Origin: Armatimonadota bacterium
GTDB lineage: Bacteria > Sysuimicrobiota > Sysuimicrobiia > Sysuimicrobiales > Humicultoraceae
Assembly: GCA_031081585.1 (NCBI GenBank)
Contig: JAVHLY010000010.1
Location: 1 to 64,000 of the forward strand
DNA length: 64,000 nucleotides
Direction: 5' to 3'
Every line of letters starts with the position of its first letter. Position 1 is the stretch's first letter. Position numbers and translations under genes: made by a program. Under the pieces are notes generated by a model. The model did no database searches and was not told where the DNA came from. It worked only from the letters and a program-made list of their open reading frames with translations. Shown one piece after another: positions 1 to 8,190 of the stretch.

Positions 1-1
1 G

Positions 2-103
2 GTCCGCAGCCTCATCCAGGCGTGGCTGGAGCGCTGCCCGGTCTACCTGGCACTGCTCAAACCGATGGCGGTACAGACGCAGGTGGAGCTCCGGCGGGGC
101 TAG
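2..103 (+). CDS. C-terminal end of an OsmC-like protein (partial)
   Basis: The window opens inside an open frame that ends at a TAG at 101-103. Its last 33 residues include a short helix followed by RCPVYLAL and a closing beta-strand-like segment. This is the arrangement at the end of OsmC/Ohr-family proteins, where the second redox Cys lies in a (R/S)CP motif. If correct, the protein would be a thiol-dependent peroxide-handling enzyme. Too little is visible to exclude another family, and the start lies outside the window. A second, complete OsmC-family gene occurs at 49911-50381. Confidence 0.45.
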   Translation, partial: VRSLIQAWLERCPVYLALLKPMAVQTQVELRRG

Positions 104-164
104 TCGCCGCCTCCCGGCGGCACCTGCTCCGGCTCAGGCCTTCACGCCGGGCCGGGGCAGACCT

Positions 165-1091
165 TCACGCTCTACGAAGGACCCGGCGCCGCCGGCGCTC
201 GAGTGCCGGGAAGGCGCGCTGGACGTGGTCCTTGAACGCCCGTGCCGCTTCGCTGAGCATGCCCTCCCGGCGGTAGACCAGGTCGACCGGCCGGGTCAGC
301 GGCCGCGCATCACTGATCCGCACCTGGACCAGACGCCCCGTCCGCAGCTCCTCGCGGATGGCCAGCTGGGGCAGCATGGCGATGCCGATGCCCTTCTCGA
401 CCATCTTCTTGGCCGCCTCGATGCCCTCCAGCTCCAGCACCGTGTTGGGGAGGAGGCCGCCGCGGCGGAAGAAGCCGGTGATGAGGACCCAGTCGCTGCT
501 CCCCCGGTCGAAGAGCACCAGGGGCTGGGCCGCCGCCTCGGCCAGGCGCACCTCCCGCCGGTGGGCCAGCGGGTGCTCGGGGGGCGCCACCAGGACGATC
601 TCGTCGCGCCCCAGACGGACGGTGTGCACGGCAGGGTGGGCCAGCCCGCGTGCCAGACCGATCTCCGCCTCCTCGTCCAGCACCATGCGCAGGACGTCCC
701 GGGAGTGGCCCGAGCGGATGGCCACACGCACGGCAGGGTGCTCCACGCGGAACCCCTTGACGATCTCCGGCAGGAGGTACGTGGCCACCGAGAGGGCGGC
801 GGCGATGGTCACCAGCCCGCCTTCGCGTGACCGCGCCGCCTCCACCGCCTGCCGCCCTTCGGCCGCGGTCTTGAGGAGCCGCTCGGCCACCGGCAGGAAG
901 ATGCTCCCGGCGCGGGTCAGACGCGCGCCGCGGCCCGTCCGCTCGAAGAGGGGCTGGCCCAGGGCCCGCTCCAGCCGCTGGATCCGCGCGCTCACCGACG
1001 GCTGGGTGAGGAAGAGGGACTCGGCGGCTTTGGCAAAGCTCCCGTAGGTGGCCACGGCGACGAAGGCCTCAACCTGGGGCAGGTCGATCAT
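165..1091 (-). CDS. LysR-family transcriptional regulator
   Basis: A 308-residue LysR-type regulator of usual family length. The N-terminal winged helix-turn-helix (about residues 4-62) has the hallmark pattern SFAKAAESLFLTQPSVS followed by RIQRLERALG. The remainder is the two-lobed co-inducer domain related to CbbR/CysB-type proteins. I chose the ATG at 1091 because AGAGG lies 9 bases upstream; an in-frame TTG at 1100 has no such site. It is divergent from the zinc-ribbon/isocitrate lyase pair, so control of the glyoxylate-shunt gene is the natural guess. The ligand is unknown. Confidence 0.9.
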   Translation of the reverse strand: MIDLPQVEAFVAVATYGSFAKAAESLFLTQPSVSARIQRLERALGQPLFERTGRGARLTRAGSIFLPVAERLLKTAAEGRQAVEAARSREGGLVTIAAALSVATYLLPEIVKGFRVEHPAVRVAIRSGHSRDVLRMVLDEEAEIGLARGLAHPAVHTVRLGRDEIVLVAPPEHPLAHRREVRLAEAAAQPLVLFDRGSSDWVLITGFFRRGGLLPNTVLELEGIEAAKKMVEKGIGIAMLPQLAIREELRTGRLVQVRISDARPLTRPVDLVYRREGMLSEAARAFKDHVQRAFPALERRRRRVLRRA

Positions 1092-1102
1092 GATAGACAA
1101 CC

Positions 1103-1119
1103 TCTATAGCATGCATAGA
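1103..1119. promoter_or_regulatory. LysR box between lysR-type gene and isocitrate lyase operon
   Basis: A perfect inverted repeat with 5-base arms (TCTAT and ATAGA) around a 7-base centre AGCATGC. It contains the T-N11-A pattern of LysR-type operators (TAT...ATA core at 1105-1117). It overlaps the ribosome-binding site of the LysR gene, which suggests autoregulation as well as control of the divergent genes starting at 1192. Binding itself is inferred. Confidence 0.55.
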
Positions 1120-1191
1120 AGAAATCGTCTTCCACTATGAAGCACCGGTCGCCTAGGATGCAAGCCACCACAGGCGCGAGGAGGAAGGGCC

Positions 1192-1488
1192 ATGCGCACC
1201 CGTGTCGAGGCGACCGGGAGGAGCCGGGGTCGGACCTGCCCCTGCGGCGGGGTCCTGGCCTCCCGGCTGGAGGAGTGGAGCTGCCAGGTTTGCGGGGCGC
1301 CCTGCTGTCCGCGCTGTGCCTTCACCCCTGAGGCCACCACCTTCTGCAGCCGGTGCGCCGGGTCGGCCCCTGCGGCGGACGGCACGGCCTGGAGCCGCCG
1401 CACCCCGAGCCGGCCCGCCTGGAGCCCCTCGGACAGGGTGTGGGCGGGGCACCTGCAGCTCAACGGGGCGGGGAGGGACGGCTCATGA
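1192..1488 (+). CDS. small zinc-ribbon/B-box-like protein, translationally coupled to isocitrate lyase
   Basis: A 98-residue protein with nine cysteines in metal-binding spacing: C16-x-C18, C31-x2-C34, C38-C39-x2-C42 and C52-x2-C55. The block around CGAPCCPRC and CSRC resembles the treble-clef/B-box-like zinc domains of small bacterial proteins. An AGGAGGAAGG site lies just before the ATG. Its TGA overlaps the ATG of the isocitrate lyase gene (ATGA at 1485-1488), so the two are probably translated together. This overlap and the Cys pattern are why I call it a gene. The tail after residue 60 is low-complexity. Function unknown; a metal-dependent partner or regulator of the enzyme is a guess. 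Confidence 0.6.
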   Translation: MRTRVEATGRSRGRTCPCGGVLASRLEEWSCQVCGAPCCPRCAFTPEATTFCSRCAGSAPAADGTAWSRRTPSRPAWSPSDRVWAGHLQLNGAGRDGS

Positions 1489-2816
1489 CGCACGACGCGG
1501 TCTCTGACCGCCGCCGGGGTGAGGCTGCCGACCTCGCCCGGGAGTGGGCCTCCGCTCCGCGCTGGCAGGGCATCCGGCGGGACTACACCGCCGAGGACGT
1601 TGTGCGCCTGCGCGGCTCGATCCGCATCGACCACACCTGGGCGCGCCTGGCGGCCGAGCGCCTGTGGCACCTGCTGACCACCCGTCCCTACGTGCCGGCA
1701 TTGGGCGCTCTGACGGCCACCCAGGCGGTGCAGATGGTGAAGGCGGGGCTCCCCGCCATCTACCTGAGCGGCTGGCAGGTGGCCGCGGATGGGAACCTGG
1801 GCGAGCAGGTGTACCCCGACCAGAGTCTCTACCCCGCCAACAGCGCCCCGGCGGCCGTACGGCGGATCACCAACGCCCTGCGCCGCGCCGACCAGGTCGA
1901 CTGGGCGGAGGGGCGGGAAGAGCGGGACTGGCTGGTCCCCGTCATGGCTGACGCGGAGGCCGGCTTTGGCGGACCGCTCAACGCCTATGAGCTCACGCGG
2001 GCGCTCATCGAGGCCGGCGCAGCCGGCGTCCACTTCGAAGACCAGCTGGCCTCAGAGAAGAAGTGCGGCCACCTGGGGGGCAAGGTCCTGGTGCCGACCG
2101 CGCACTTCATCCGCACGCTCACGGCCGCGCGACTGGCCGCCGACGTGGCCGGGGTGCCCACCGTCCTGATGGCGCGGACCGATGCCCTCTCCGCCACCTT
2201 CCTCACGAGCGACGTCGACCCGCGCGACCGGGCCTTCACCACGGGCGAGCGCACTCCCGAGGGCTACCACGTGGTGCGGGCGGGGCTGGAGGCCGCCATC
2301 GCCCGGGCGCTGGCCTACGCGCCCTATGCCGACCTGCTCTGGTGCGAGACCGCCCGGCCCGACCTGACGGAGGCGCGGCGCTTCGCCGAGGCGGTGCACC
2401 GGGCGTTCCCCGGCAAGCTGCTCGCCTACAACTGCTCCCCGTCCTTCAACTGGCGGCGCCACCTCGACGAGCGGACCGTCGCCCGCTTCCAGCGCGAGCT
2501 GGCGGCGATGGGCTACCGGTTCCAGTTCGTGACGCTGGCGGGCTTCCACACGGCCGCGGCGTCGATGTTCGAGCTGGCCCACGCCTTCGCCGCGGAGGGC
2601 ATGCCGGCCTACGTCCGATGGCAGGAGCGCGAGTTCGAGCTGGAACGGCTGGGGTACACGGCCACGCGGCACCAGCGCGAGGTCGGCACCGGCTACTTCG
2701 ACCAGGTGGCGCTGGTGATCTCGTCCGGGCGGGCCTCGACGCTGGCGCTGCGCGGGTCCACGGAGGAGGAGCAGTTCGCCACGCTGGGATCGGCGGCACG
2801 ACCGCCCGAGGCGTGA
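1485..2816 (+). CDS. aceA: isocitrate lyase
   Basis: 443 residues, typical for bacterial isocitrate lyase, which cleaves isocitrate to glyoxylate and succinate in the glyoxylate shunt. The catalytic signature KKCGH is present (Cys194), as are the substrate and metal-binding stretches around [22 protein letters not shown] and [10 protein letters not shown] start it at ATG 1485, with GGGAGG 9 bases upstream, rather than at a frame-open GTG further upstream. It forms an operon with the zinc-ribbon gene. No malate synthase is visible in the window. The shunt allows growth on acetate or other C2-yielding substrates. Confidence 0.93.
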   Translation: MTHDAVSDRRRGEAADLAREWASAPRWQGIRRDYTAEDVVRLRGSIRIDHTWARLAAERLWHLLTTRPYVPALGALTATQAVQMVKAGLPAIYLSGWQVAADGNLGEQVYPDQSLYPANSAPAAVRRITNALRRADQVDWAEGREERDWLVPVMADAEAGFGGPLNAYELTRALIEAGAAGVHFEDQLASEKKCGHLGGKVLVPTAHFIRTLTAARLAADVAGVPTVLMARTDALSATFLTSDVDPRDRAFTTGERTPEGYHVVRAGLEAAIARALAYAPYADLLWCETARPDLTEARRFAEAVHRAFPGKLLAYNCSPSFNWRRHLDERTVARFQRELAAMGYRFQFVTLAGFHTAAASMFELAHAFAAEGMPAYVRWQEREFELERLGYTATRHQREVGTGYFDQVALVISSGRASTLALRGSTEEEQFATLGSAARPPEA

Positions 2817-2826
2817 AGTCGGGCGG

Positions 2827-3978
2827 TCACTCCTGCGCGGCCTCGGTGCGCAACGCGCGGACGTTGTAAGCCGGCACCGGCCGGGAGAAGCCCTTGAGGA
2901 CGAGCGGTCCGAGGGGCTCGGCCTCCACCGCCGTCTCGACGTCGGCCAAGACCCGCTGGCTGACCAGGATCTGGCCGGGGGCGGCCTCGTCGCACAGGCG
3001 CGAAGCCAGGTTGGTCACGGTGCCGATCGCGGTGTAGTCCATCCGCCACGAGGCCCCCACCGCGCCCAGGGTGGCGAAGCCCTCGGCGATGCCCACGCCG
3101 AACCCCAGCGCATGCCCGCGCCGCCGCCACGCCTCCAGCAGCTGCTGGACCCGCTCGCGCATGGCCACCGCCATGCGCACCGCCCGCAGCGCCGGATCGC
3201 TCACCGGCACCGGGTCGTTGAAGAAGACCAGGATCCCGTCCCCGACGAACCGCTCCAGCGTGCCGCCGAAGGCGAAGACCACCTCCCCGACGGCACCGTG
3301 GTACTCGCGCAAGAGGCCCAACACCTCTTCCGGCTCCGCCGTCTCGGCGAAGGCGGTGAAGCCCCGCAGGTCGCAGAACACGGCCGTGATCTCCCGGCGG
3401 TGGCTCTCCAGGAGGCGCTCCTCCCCGGCGGAGACCACCAGTTCGGCCAGCTGGGGCGAGAGGAAGCGACGCAGGCGGCCGACGCGCTCCAGCTGCGCGA
3501 GCTGCTCGGCGACGCGCCGCTCCAGCTGCTGGTTCCAGGCCTCGAGCTGCCGGGCCTGCGCCTCCAGCCGGGCCGCCTGCTCCTGCACGGTGTCGTGGAG
3601 AGCCTTGATCCGCAGCATCGAGCGCACCCGTGCCACCAGGGCGCTGTGGTCGACCGGCTTGGTCAGGTACTCGTCGGCACCCGCGTCCAGGCCGGCCACG
3701 ACGTCCTGCGGGTCGCCCCGCGCCGTGACCAGGATGACCGGCAGGAACGGCCGGGCGGGGTCGGCCTTGAGGCGGCGGCACACCTCCAGGCCGTCGAGGC
3801 GCGGCATCATGACGTCCAGGAGCAGCAGGTCCGGGGCGTGCTGGCGGGCCGCGGCCAGCGCCTGCTCGCCGTCGGCCGCCGTGAGGATGCGGTAGCCGCT
3901 CGCCGCCAGCCGTGTCCCCAGGATCTCCAGGTTGGCGGGGTTGTCGTCGGCGATGAGGATGACCGGCGGCTGGTTCAT
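2827..3978 (-). CDS. response regulator with class III adenylate/guanylate cyclase output domain
   Basis: 383 residues. An N-terminal receiver domain (about 5-120) has phosphoacceptor Asp55 in LLLLDVMMP and the conserved Lys107 in LTKP. A coiled linker (about 125-170) precedes a class III nucleotide cyclase domain (about 195-360) with metal-binding Asp203 in FCDLRGFTAF and the FVGDGILVFF motif. It is probably a phosphorelay-controlled cAMP or cGMP synthase. It is the last gene of a minus-strand three-gene operon after the histidine kinase (6528-4438) and a stand-alone receiver (4435-4052). Nucleotide specificity cannot be read with confidence. Confidence 0.9.
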   Translation of the reverse strand: MNQPPVILIADDNPANLEILGTRLAASGYRILTAADGEQALAAARQHAPDLLLLDVMMPRLDGLEVCRRLKADPARPFLPVILVTARGDPQDVVAGLDAGADEYLTKPVDHSALVARVRSMLRIKALHDTVQEQAARLEAQARQLEAWNQQLERRVAEQLAQLERVGRLRRFLSPQLAELVVSAGEERLLESHRREITAVFCDLRGFTAFAETAEPEEVLGLLREYHGAVGEVVFAFGGTLERFVGDGILVFFNDPVPVSDPALRAVRMAVAMRERVQQLLEAWRRRGHALGFGVGIAEGFATLGAVGASWRMDYTAIGTVTNLASRLCDEAAPGQILVSQRVLADVETAVEAEPLGPLVLKGFSRPVPAYNVRALRTEAAQE

Positions 3979-4051
3979 CGTTCCGGACGGCTCACGGGCT
4001 CAGGGGCCCGCTCGATCCGACGGTCCGTGCCGGGCACGGGTGCGGTGGCCC

Positions 4052-4435
4052 TCACGCCTTGGGGGGCAGGTGCCGGCGGACGAGCGCCAGGAGCTCCCGG
4101 GGGTTGTACGGCTTGGCGATGTAGCCGTCGCACCCGGCCTCGAAGGCGCGGGCGTCGTCCCCGCTCAGCGCGTACGAGGTCACGGCGATGATGGGGATGT
4201 GGGCCAGCTCCGGCGCGGCCTTGATGCGCCGGGTGGCCCCGTAGCCATCTAGCACCGGGAGCTGGATGTCCATGAGGATCAGGTCGGGCCGGTAGCGCGC
4301 GGCGGCGGTCACCCCGTCTTCCCCCGTCGTCGCCTCCAGGACCTCGTAGCCCGCGCTCGTGAGCAGGTCCCGGAGGATGCGACGGTTGTCCTCCTGGTCC
4401 TCGACGACGAGAATGCGTCGGGCGGACGCGGCCAC
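4052..4435 (-). CDS. single-domain response regulator (DivK/CheY-like)
   Basis: 127 residues that form only a receiver domain. The acidic pocket (VEDQ), phosphoacceptor Asp56 in LILMDIQLP, a Thr in AVTSYAL and Lys in IAKPYN are all present. It begins with a GTG two bases after the stop of the histidine kinase, so it is co-transcribed. It may relay phosphate between the kinase and the receiver-cyclase, or bind a partner protein. No DNA-binding domain is present. Confidence 0.92.
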   Translation of the reverse strand: MAASARRILVVEDQEDNRRILRDLLTSAGYEVLEATTGEDGVTAAARYRPDLILMDIQLPVLDGYGATRRIKAAPELAHIPIIAVTSYALSGDDARAFEAGCDGYIAKPYNPRELLALVRRHLPPKA

Positions 4436-4437
4436 CG

Positions 4438-6528
4438 TTACCCCTCCACACGGATGGGGAGCAGGACCCAGAAGGTCGAGCCCTGCCCGGGTTGCGAGCG
4501 CACCCCGAGGCGCCCGCCGTGCAGCGCGACGATCCGTCGCGCAATGGCCAGCCCCAGCCCGGTCCCCCCGGCCTGCCGGGTGCTCGAGCTGTCTACCTGG
4601 TGGAACTCCTCGAAAATGCGCTCCTGCTCGCCCTCCGGAATCCCCGGACCGGTGTCGCTGACGGACACCTCCAAGGCGTCCCCGACGACGCGCACGGCCA
4701 CGCGCACCTCGCCCGCCGGGGTGAACTTCACGGCGTTGCCCACGAGGTTCAGCAGGACCTGCAGGAGGCGCCGCTCGTCCCCGCGCCCCCGGGGCAGCCC
4801 CTCGGGGACGACCGCCCGCAGCCCCAGCCCTTTCTCCGCGGCCAGGGGCTCCACCGCCGTGACGGCGCTCTGCACCACGTCGGCCAAGGAGTAGTCGGCG
4901 AGGCTCAGGCGCAGCTCGCCGGCCTCGATCTTGGAGAGGTCGAGGACGTCGTTGATCAGGCGGAGGAGGTGGCGGCCGTTCTGCTGGACGCGTGCCAGCA
5001 CCTCCCGCAGCCGCTCGGGCACCGGCCCGTAGATCTCGTCGAGGACGAGCTCCGTGTACCCCAGGATGGCGTTGAGCGGGGTGCGCAGCTCGTGGCTCAT
5101 GTTGGCCAGGAACTGGGACTTGTGGCGGTTGGCCACCTCCAGCTCGCGGTTCTTCTCCTCGAGCTGGCGGTTGGCCTCCTGCAGCGCCCGGGTGCGCTCC
5201 GCCACCTTGCCCTCCAGCTCGCGGGCGTAGCGGCGGGTGTCCTCGAAGAGCCGGGCGTGCTCGATGGCGATGGCGGCCTGATCGGCCAGGACGGTGAGCA
5301 GCTGCCGGTCGACCTCGCCGAACTTGTGCGGCGCCCGGCTGACCACGTAGAGGACGCCCGTCACGCTCCCCTGCACGGTGAGCGGCACGGCGACGTGGGA
5401 GCGCGCGCCGATGCCGCGGACCAGCGGCAGGAAAGGACTGTCCGGCACCTCCGTCGGGTAGTCGCCGACGATTAGCGGGCGCCCCGTCCGTGCCACCCGG
5501 CCGCCCAGGCCCTCCCCGGGCCGGAAGCGCACCGCCGCCAGCGCCTCGCTCCCCTCGCCGGCCACGGCCCGCATGGCGAAGAGGTCCTGGCCGTCCTCGC
5601 GCAGCGCCAGCGCGGCCATGTCGGCGTCGAGCAGGGTGCGGGTCCGGTCGACGATGAGGCGCAGCGTCGGCTGCAGCGCCACCTGGGCGATGATCTCCTG
5701 CCCGATCTCGTAGAGGGCGCGCTGCTCGCCAACCTTGCGCTCGATGGCCGCCTGTTGCTCCCCGAGGGCCGCCGCCATCCGGTTGAACGAGTCCGCGAGC
5801 ACGCCCAGCTCGTCGCGCGTGGTGACGGGGATGGTCACGGCCAGCTGACCGCCGGCCACCAGCCGGGTGCCGCGCACGAGGTCGGCCACGGGACGCACCA
5901 GGCGCGCGCTCGTCCAGGCTGAGAGCGCCATCCCCCCCAGGACGAAGAGCCCGCCGAGCGCCAGGCCGGCGAGGCGGGCCCGGGCGATCTCCCGCTGCAC
6001 CGAGGTGAGGGTGAACCCGATCCGCACACCGCCCAGGCGCTCCCGTTCCGTGTCGAAGAAGGGCTGGGCGGCGTCCAGCACGTTCCCCGGGGCGGTGAAC
6101 CTGGAGTCGCGGTACTGCAGCAGCGCGGTCGGGCTGCGCACGGCCGGACCGTGGAACGGGTCCGCCGGGACCTGTCGAAAGTGCGGGTTCTCGCGCGTGC
6201 CGTCGGCCAGGATCCGGCCCTCGCGGTCGAAGACGTAGGCGTAGACGACCTCGGGGGTGGCCCGCACGTTCTCCAGGTAGGTACGCATCCGGTCGAACCG
6301 GCCCGGATCGTAGAAGGAGCCGGCCACGCTCTCCGCCAGCAGCGAGGCCAGCGAGCGGGCGCGGACCTCGAGTTCCCCCTGCACCTCGTGGGCGTAGAAC
6401 CGCAGCCCCAGGGAGACGAAGAGGACGGTCATGGTCACGACGACGCCGGAGAGGAGGAGGAACAGCCTCGTCCGGAGGCTGATGCGCGGGGTCAACGAAG
6501 ACGCCATGGGGAGGCCCCGCCGGGGCAT
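4438..6528 (-). CDS. membrane sensor histidine kinase with HAMP and GAF domains
   Basis: 696 residues in a full sensor layout. TM1 is at about 20-42, an extracytoplasmic sensor at 45-180 with a motif GRILADG, TM2 at about 187-207, HAMP at 208-262, and GAF at about 280-425. A coiled coil (430-468) leads to HisKA with His479 in MSHELRTP and a HATPase domain with N-box NLVGNAVKF, DTGPGIP and GTGLGLAI. It should autophosphorylate on His479 and pass phosphate to the two downstream receivers. The ATG at 6528 was preferred over ATG 6507, which has no purine-rich site. The stimulus is unknown; the GAF domain may bind a small ligand. Confidence 0.92.
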   Translation of the reverse strand: MPRRGLPMASSLTPRISLRTRLFLLLSGVVVTMTVLFVSLGLRFYAHEVQGELEVRARSLASLLAESVAGSFYDPGRFDRMRTYLENVRATPEVVYAYVFDREGRILADGTRENPHFRQVPADPFHGPAVRSPTALLQYRDSRFTAPGNVLDAAQPFFDTERERLGGVRIGFTLTSVQREIARARLAGLALGGLFVLGGMALSAWTSARLVRPVADLVRGTRLVAGGQLAVTIPVTTRDELGVLADSFNRMAAALGEQQAAIERKVGEQRALYEIGQEIIAQVALQPTLRLIVDRTRTLLDADMAALALREDGQDLFAMRAVAGEGSEALAAVRFRPGEGLGGRVARTGRPLIVGDYPTEVPDSPFLPLVRGIGARSHVAVPLTVQGSVTGVLYVVSRAPHKFGEVDRQLLTVLADQAAIAIEHARLFEDTRRYARELEGKVAERTRALQEANRQLEEKNRELEVANRHKSQFLANMSHELRTPLNAILGYTELVLDEIYGPVPERLREVLARVQQNGRHLLRLINDVLDLSKIEAGELRLSLADYSLADVVQSAVTAVEPLAAEKGLGLRAVVPEGLPRGRGDERRLLQVLLNLVGNAVKFTPAGEVRVAVRVVGDALEVSVSDTGPGIPEGEQERIFEEFHQVDSSSTRQAGGTGLGLAIARRIVALHGGRLGVRSQPGQGSTFWVLLPIRVEG

Positions 6529-6717
6529 TCGTCCCCGATCCCCCCTGCTCCTGGTCTCGGCGGATGTTTCTTCCTCTTCAAGGTCTACTGGAGGCGACGG
6601 AGGGGGAACGCGCCGCCGGCCCGCAGAACCTGGGGACCACAGGGCCTACGTCAGCAGACGCGGCGGCGGTGCGCAGCGCTCGCCCCGTGCCCCGCGACCC
6701 GACGGGAGGTGAGGACG

Positions 6718-7155
6718 GTGCGCACCGCTGGACGGACAGCCACACTCCTGGTCGGCATGCTCCTCGTGCTGGCGGCCGGACGCCCCGGTCCGCGAACGGA
6801 CGCCCAACCGCTGCGACGGCCCACCGTGCGGCTGCTCGCCCCGGCCGAGGGGGCGATCCTGCGGCGCGGACCGGTGCGGGTGGTCATGCGGGTCACGGGC
6901 GCCCGCCTGGTCCCGGCCGACGAGACGCACGATGCGGCCACCGGGCACTTCCACCTCTACCTGGACAAGGTGCCGGAGCACGCCGGCCGGCCGATCCCCA
7001 AAGGGGTGGACGGCATCTGGCATACGGCCGAGACGGCGTTCGTCACGCCGAACCTCTCCCCGGGCCTGCACACGCTCATCCTCGTCTGGGCGCACGGCGA
7101 CCACGTCCCCTACGCTCCCTGGGTCTCGGACACAGTGATGTTCGAGGTGCGCTGA
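6718..7155 (+). CDS. secreted DUF4399-like protein
   Basis: A 145-residue protein with an N-terminal signal peptide (basic start, hydrophobic core at about 8-20, then GRPGPRTDAQ). The mature part is a compact beta domain: a LLAPAEGA strand, TGHFHLYLD (75-83) and a closing LSPGLHTLILVWAHGDHVPY. This resembles DUF4399-type periplasmic proteins, which share a GHHHL-like motif. The two His residues at 77 and 79 could bind a metal. The GTG at 6718 follows GGGAGGTGAGG closely. Function unknown. Confidence 0.7.
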   Translation: MRTAGRTATLLVGMLLVLAAGRPGPRTDAQPLRRPTVRLLAPAEGAILRRGPVRVVMRVTGARLVPADETHDAATGHFHLYLDKVPEHAGRPIPKGVDGIWHTAETAFVTPNLSPGLHTLILVWAHGDHVPYAPWVSDTVMFEVR

Positions 7156-7279
7156 CGCGGCCGCGTTCCAGGGGTCAGGTGCCCCGCACTGTCGCGGTCC
7201 CTCCGTGGCGGTGCCGGGTTTCATCCGCCCGTGCGGGTGGAACAATCCTTCCAATCCCACCCTGGAGAGGGGCGGCGTC

Positions 7280-7342
7280 ATGTACATCGGCATCGGCTCC
7301 CTGATCCTCCTGATCCTCATCCTGTGGCTGATCTTTCGCTGA
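7280..7342 (+). CDS. 20-residue single-pass hydrophobic peptide (first of a tandem pair)
   Basis: ATG at 7280 with GGAGAGGGG 7 bases upstream, 20 codons, TGA at 7340. Apart from Tyr2, the C-terminal Arg, a Ser and a Trp, all residues are Ile, Leu, Val, Phe, Met or Gly. It therefore forms one membrane helix and nothing else. It is too short for normal gene calling, but the ribosome-binding site and the similar peptide 23 bases downstream support it. Such very small Trp-containing membrane peptides accompany envelope-stress genes in some bacteria. No function is assigned. Confidence 0.55.
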   Translation: MYIGIGSLILLILILWLIFR

Positions 7343-7365
7343 GCGCGCGCCGGAAGGAGGCGACG

Positions 7366-7425
7366 ATGATCTACATCCCCGTAGGCCTGATCCTGCTCAT
7401 CCTGCTGCTCTGGTGGTTGCTCTGA
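7366..7425 (+). CDS. 19-residue single-pass hydrophobic peptide (second of a tandem pair)
   Basis: ATG at 7366 preceded by AAGGAGG with 5-base spacing, 19 codons, TGA at 7423. It shares the plan of its upstream neighbour: Tyr-Ile near the start, a run of Leu/Ile and Trp residues near the C-terminus, but no terminal Arg. The shared design, two good ribosome-binding sites and the 23-base gap suggest a duplicated pair. It is likely to be an integral membrane peptide; role unknown. Confidence 0.55.
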   Translation: MIYIPVGLILLILLLWWLL

Positions 7426-7585
7426 GCCGCTGCCCTGACCGGGGTGGGGCAACGAGGGCGGCGGACTGACCGTCCCCGCGCCGTTCCGGAGCCGCCCGCG
7501 CCCTGGAGCCTTCAATGTTTGAAAGTTGCCACATCGGGTAAACCTCCACCCCAGGGACATCCATGCGCTGGTCTGGAGGGCATCG

Positions 7586-8122
7586 ATGAGGATGCGCACA
7601 TCCGTGCTGTGCTGTCTTCTGGGGCTGGTGAGCGGGCTGGAGCTGGTGAGCGGCGCGGGGCTGAGCGTGGCTGCGGCGGCACCGGCGACACCGGCGCCGA
7701 GCCCCACCCCTGCCATGACACCGTCCCCGGCCCCGGCCTCCCCGCCGGGCACCGTGCCGGGCGAGACCGGGGACGTCGTGGTCGGGGGCGTCATCGTGCT
7801 GCGGATCCGCGCTGAGGCCGGCGGGATGTCGGTACAGGAGCGGCTGGTGCAGGTGCGGCGGCGCATCGTGGAGGCGCTCAGCCGCACCCGAGGCACGGCC
7901 CCGCCGGTGACGGTCCGGCGGGTCGCCGGTCAGCCCGCCATCTTCGCCGGCGAGGTGCTGATCATCACCGTGGACGCCAACCACGCCCGCCTGAACGGGA
8001 TGAGCCAGCAGGCGCTGGCCGACCTCTGGGCTGCCCGGTTGCGCGAGGGGTTGGCCAAGGCAGCACCTCAGCCCGTGCCGGGCCTGCGCTCGCCTGGCCC
8101 CAGCCCGAGCCCGAGCCCCTGA
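7586..8122 (+). CDS. secreted protein with MscS-associated periplasmic-type domain
   Basis: 178 residues. A signal peptide (about 1-32) is followed by a Pro/Ala/Ser/Thr-rich linker (33-60) and a globular domain (about 65-160). In that domain VIVLRIRAE, QERLVQVRRRIVEAL, EVLIITVDANHARLNGMS and LADLWAARLREGL follow the pattern of the periplasmic domain found in front of some MscS-type channels. Here it stands alone with a Pro/Ser tail and no channel. ATG 7586 has GGAGGG 5 bases upstream. A strong hairpin follows the gene. Confidence 0.6.
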   Translation: MRMRTSVLCCLLGLVSGLELVSGAGLSVAAAAPATPAPSPTPAMTPSPAPASPPGTVPGETGDVVVGGVIVLRIRAEAGGMSVQERLVQVRRRIVEALSRTRGTAPPVTVRRVAGQPAIFAGEVLIITVDANHARLNGMSQQALADLWAARLREGLAKAAPQPVPGLRSPGPSPSPSP

Positions 8123-8154
8123 TCGGGGCCTGACGGGCAGGAGGCCGGACCGCT

Positions 8155-8186
8155 GCGGAGGCGTGCCGGGCGCGGCACGCCTCCGC
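8155..8186. terminator. strong hairpin between convergent genes
   Basis: A perfect 14-bp inverted repeat (arms 8155-8168 and 8173-8186) with a 4-base GGCG loop. It lies between the plus-strand gene ending at 8122 and the minus-strand gene ending at 8191, so it could stop transcription in both directions. No clear T-run follows on either strand, so classical intrinsic termination is likely but not certain. Confidence 0.6.
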
Positions 8187-8190
8187 GGTG

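Noticed and set aside
6529-6717. Possible structured leader RNA (riboswitch-like GC-rich segments) between the histidine kinase and the DUF4399-like gene
   Set aside because: I compared it by eye with c-di-GMP, c-di-AMP and cobalamin motifs and found no ordered set of conserved blocks. A covariance-model scan would settle it.
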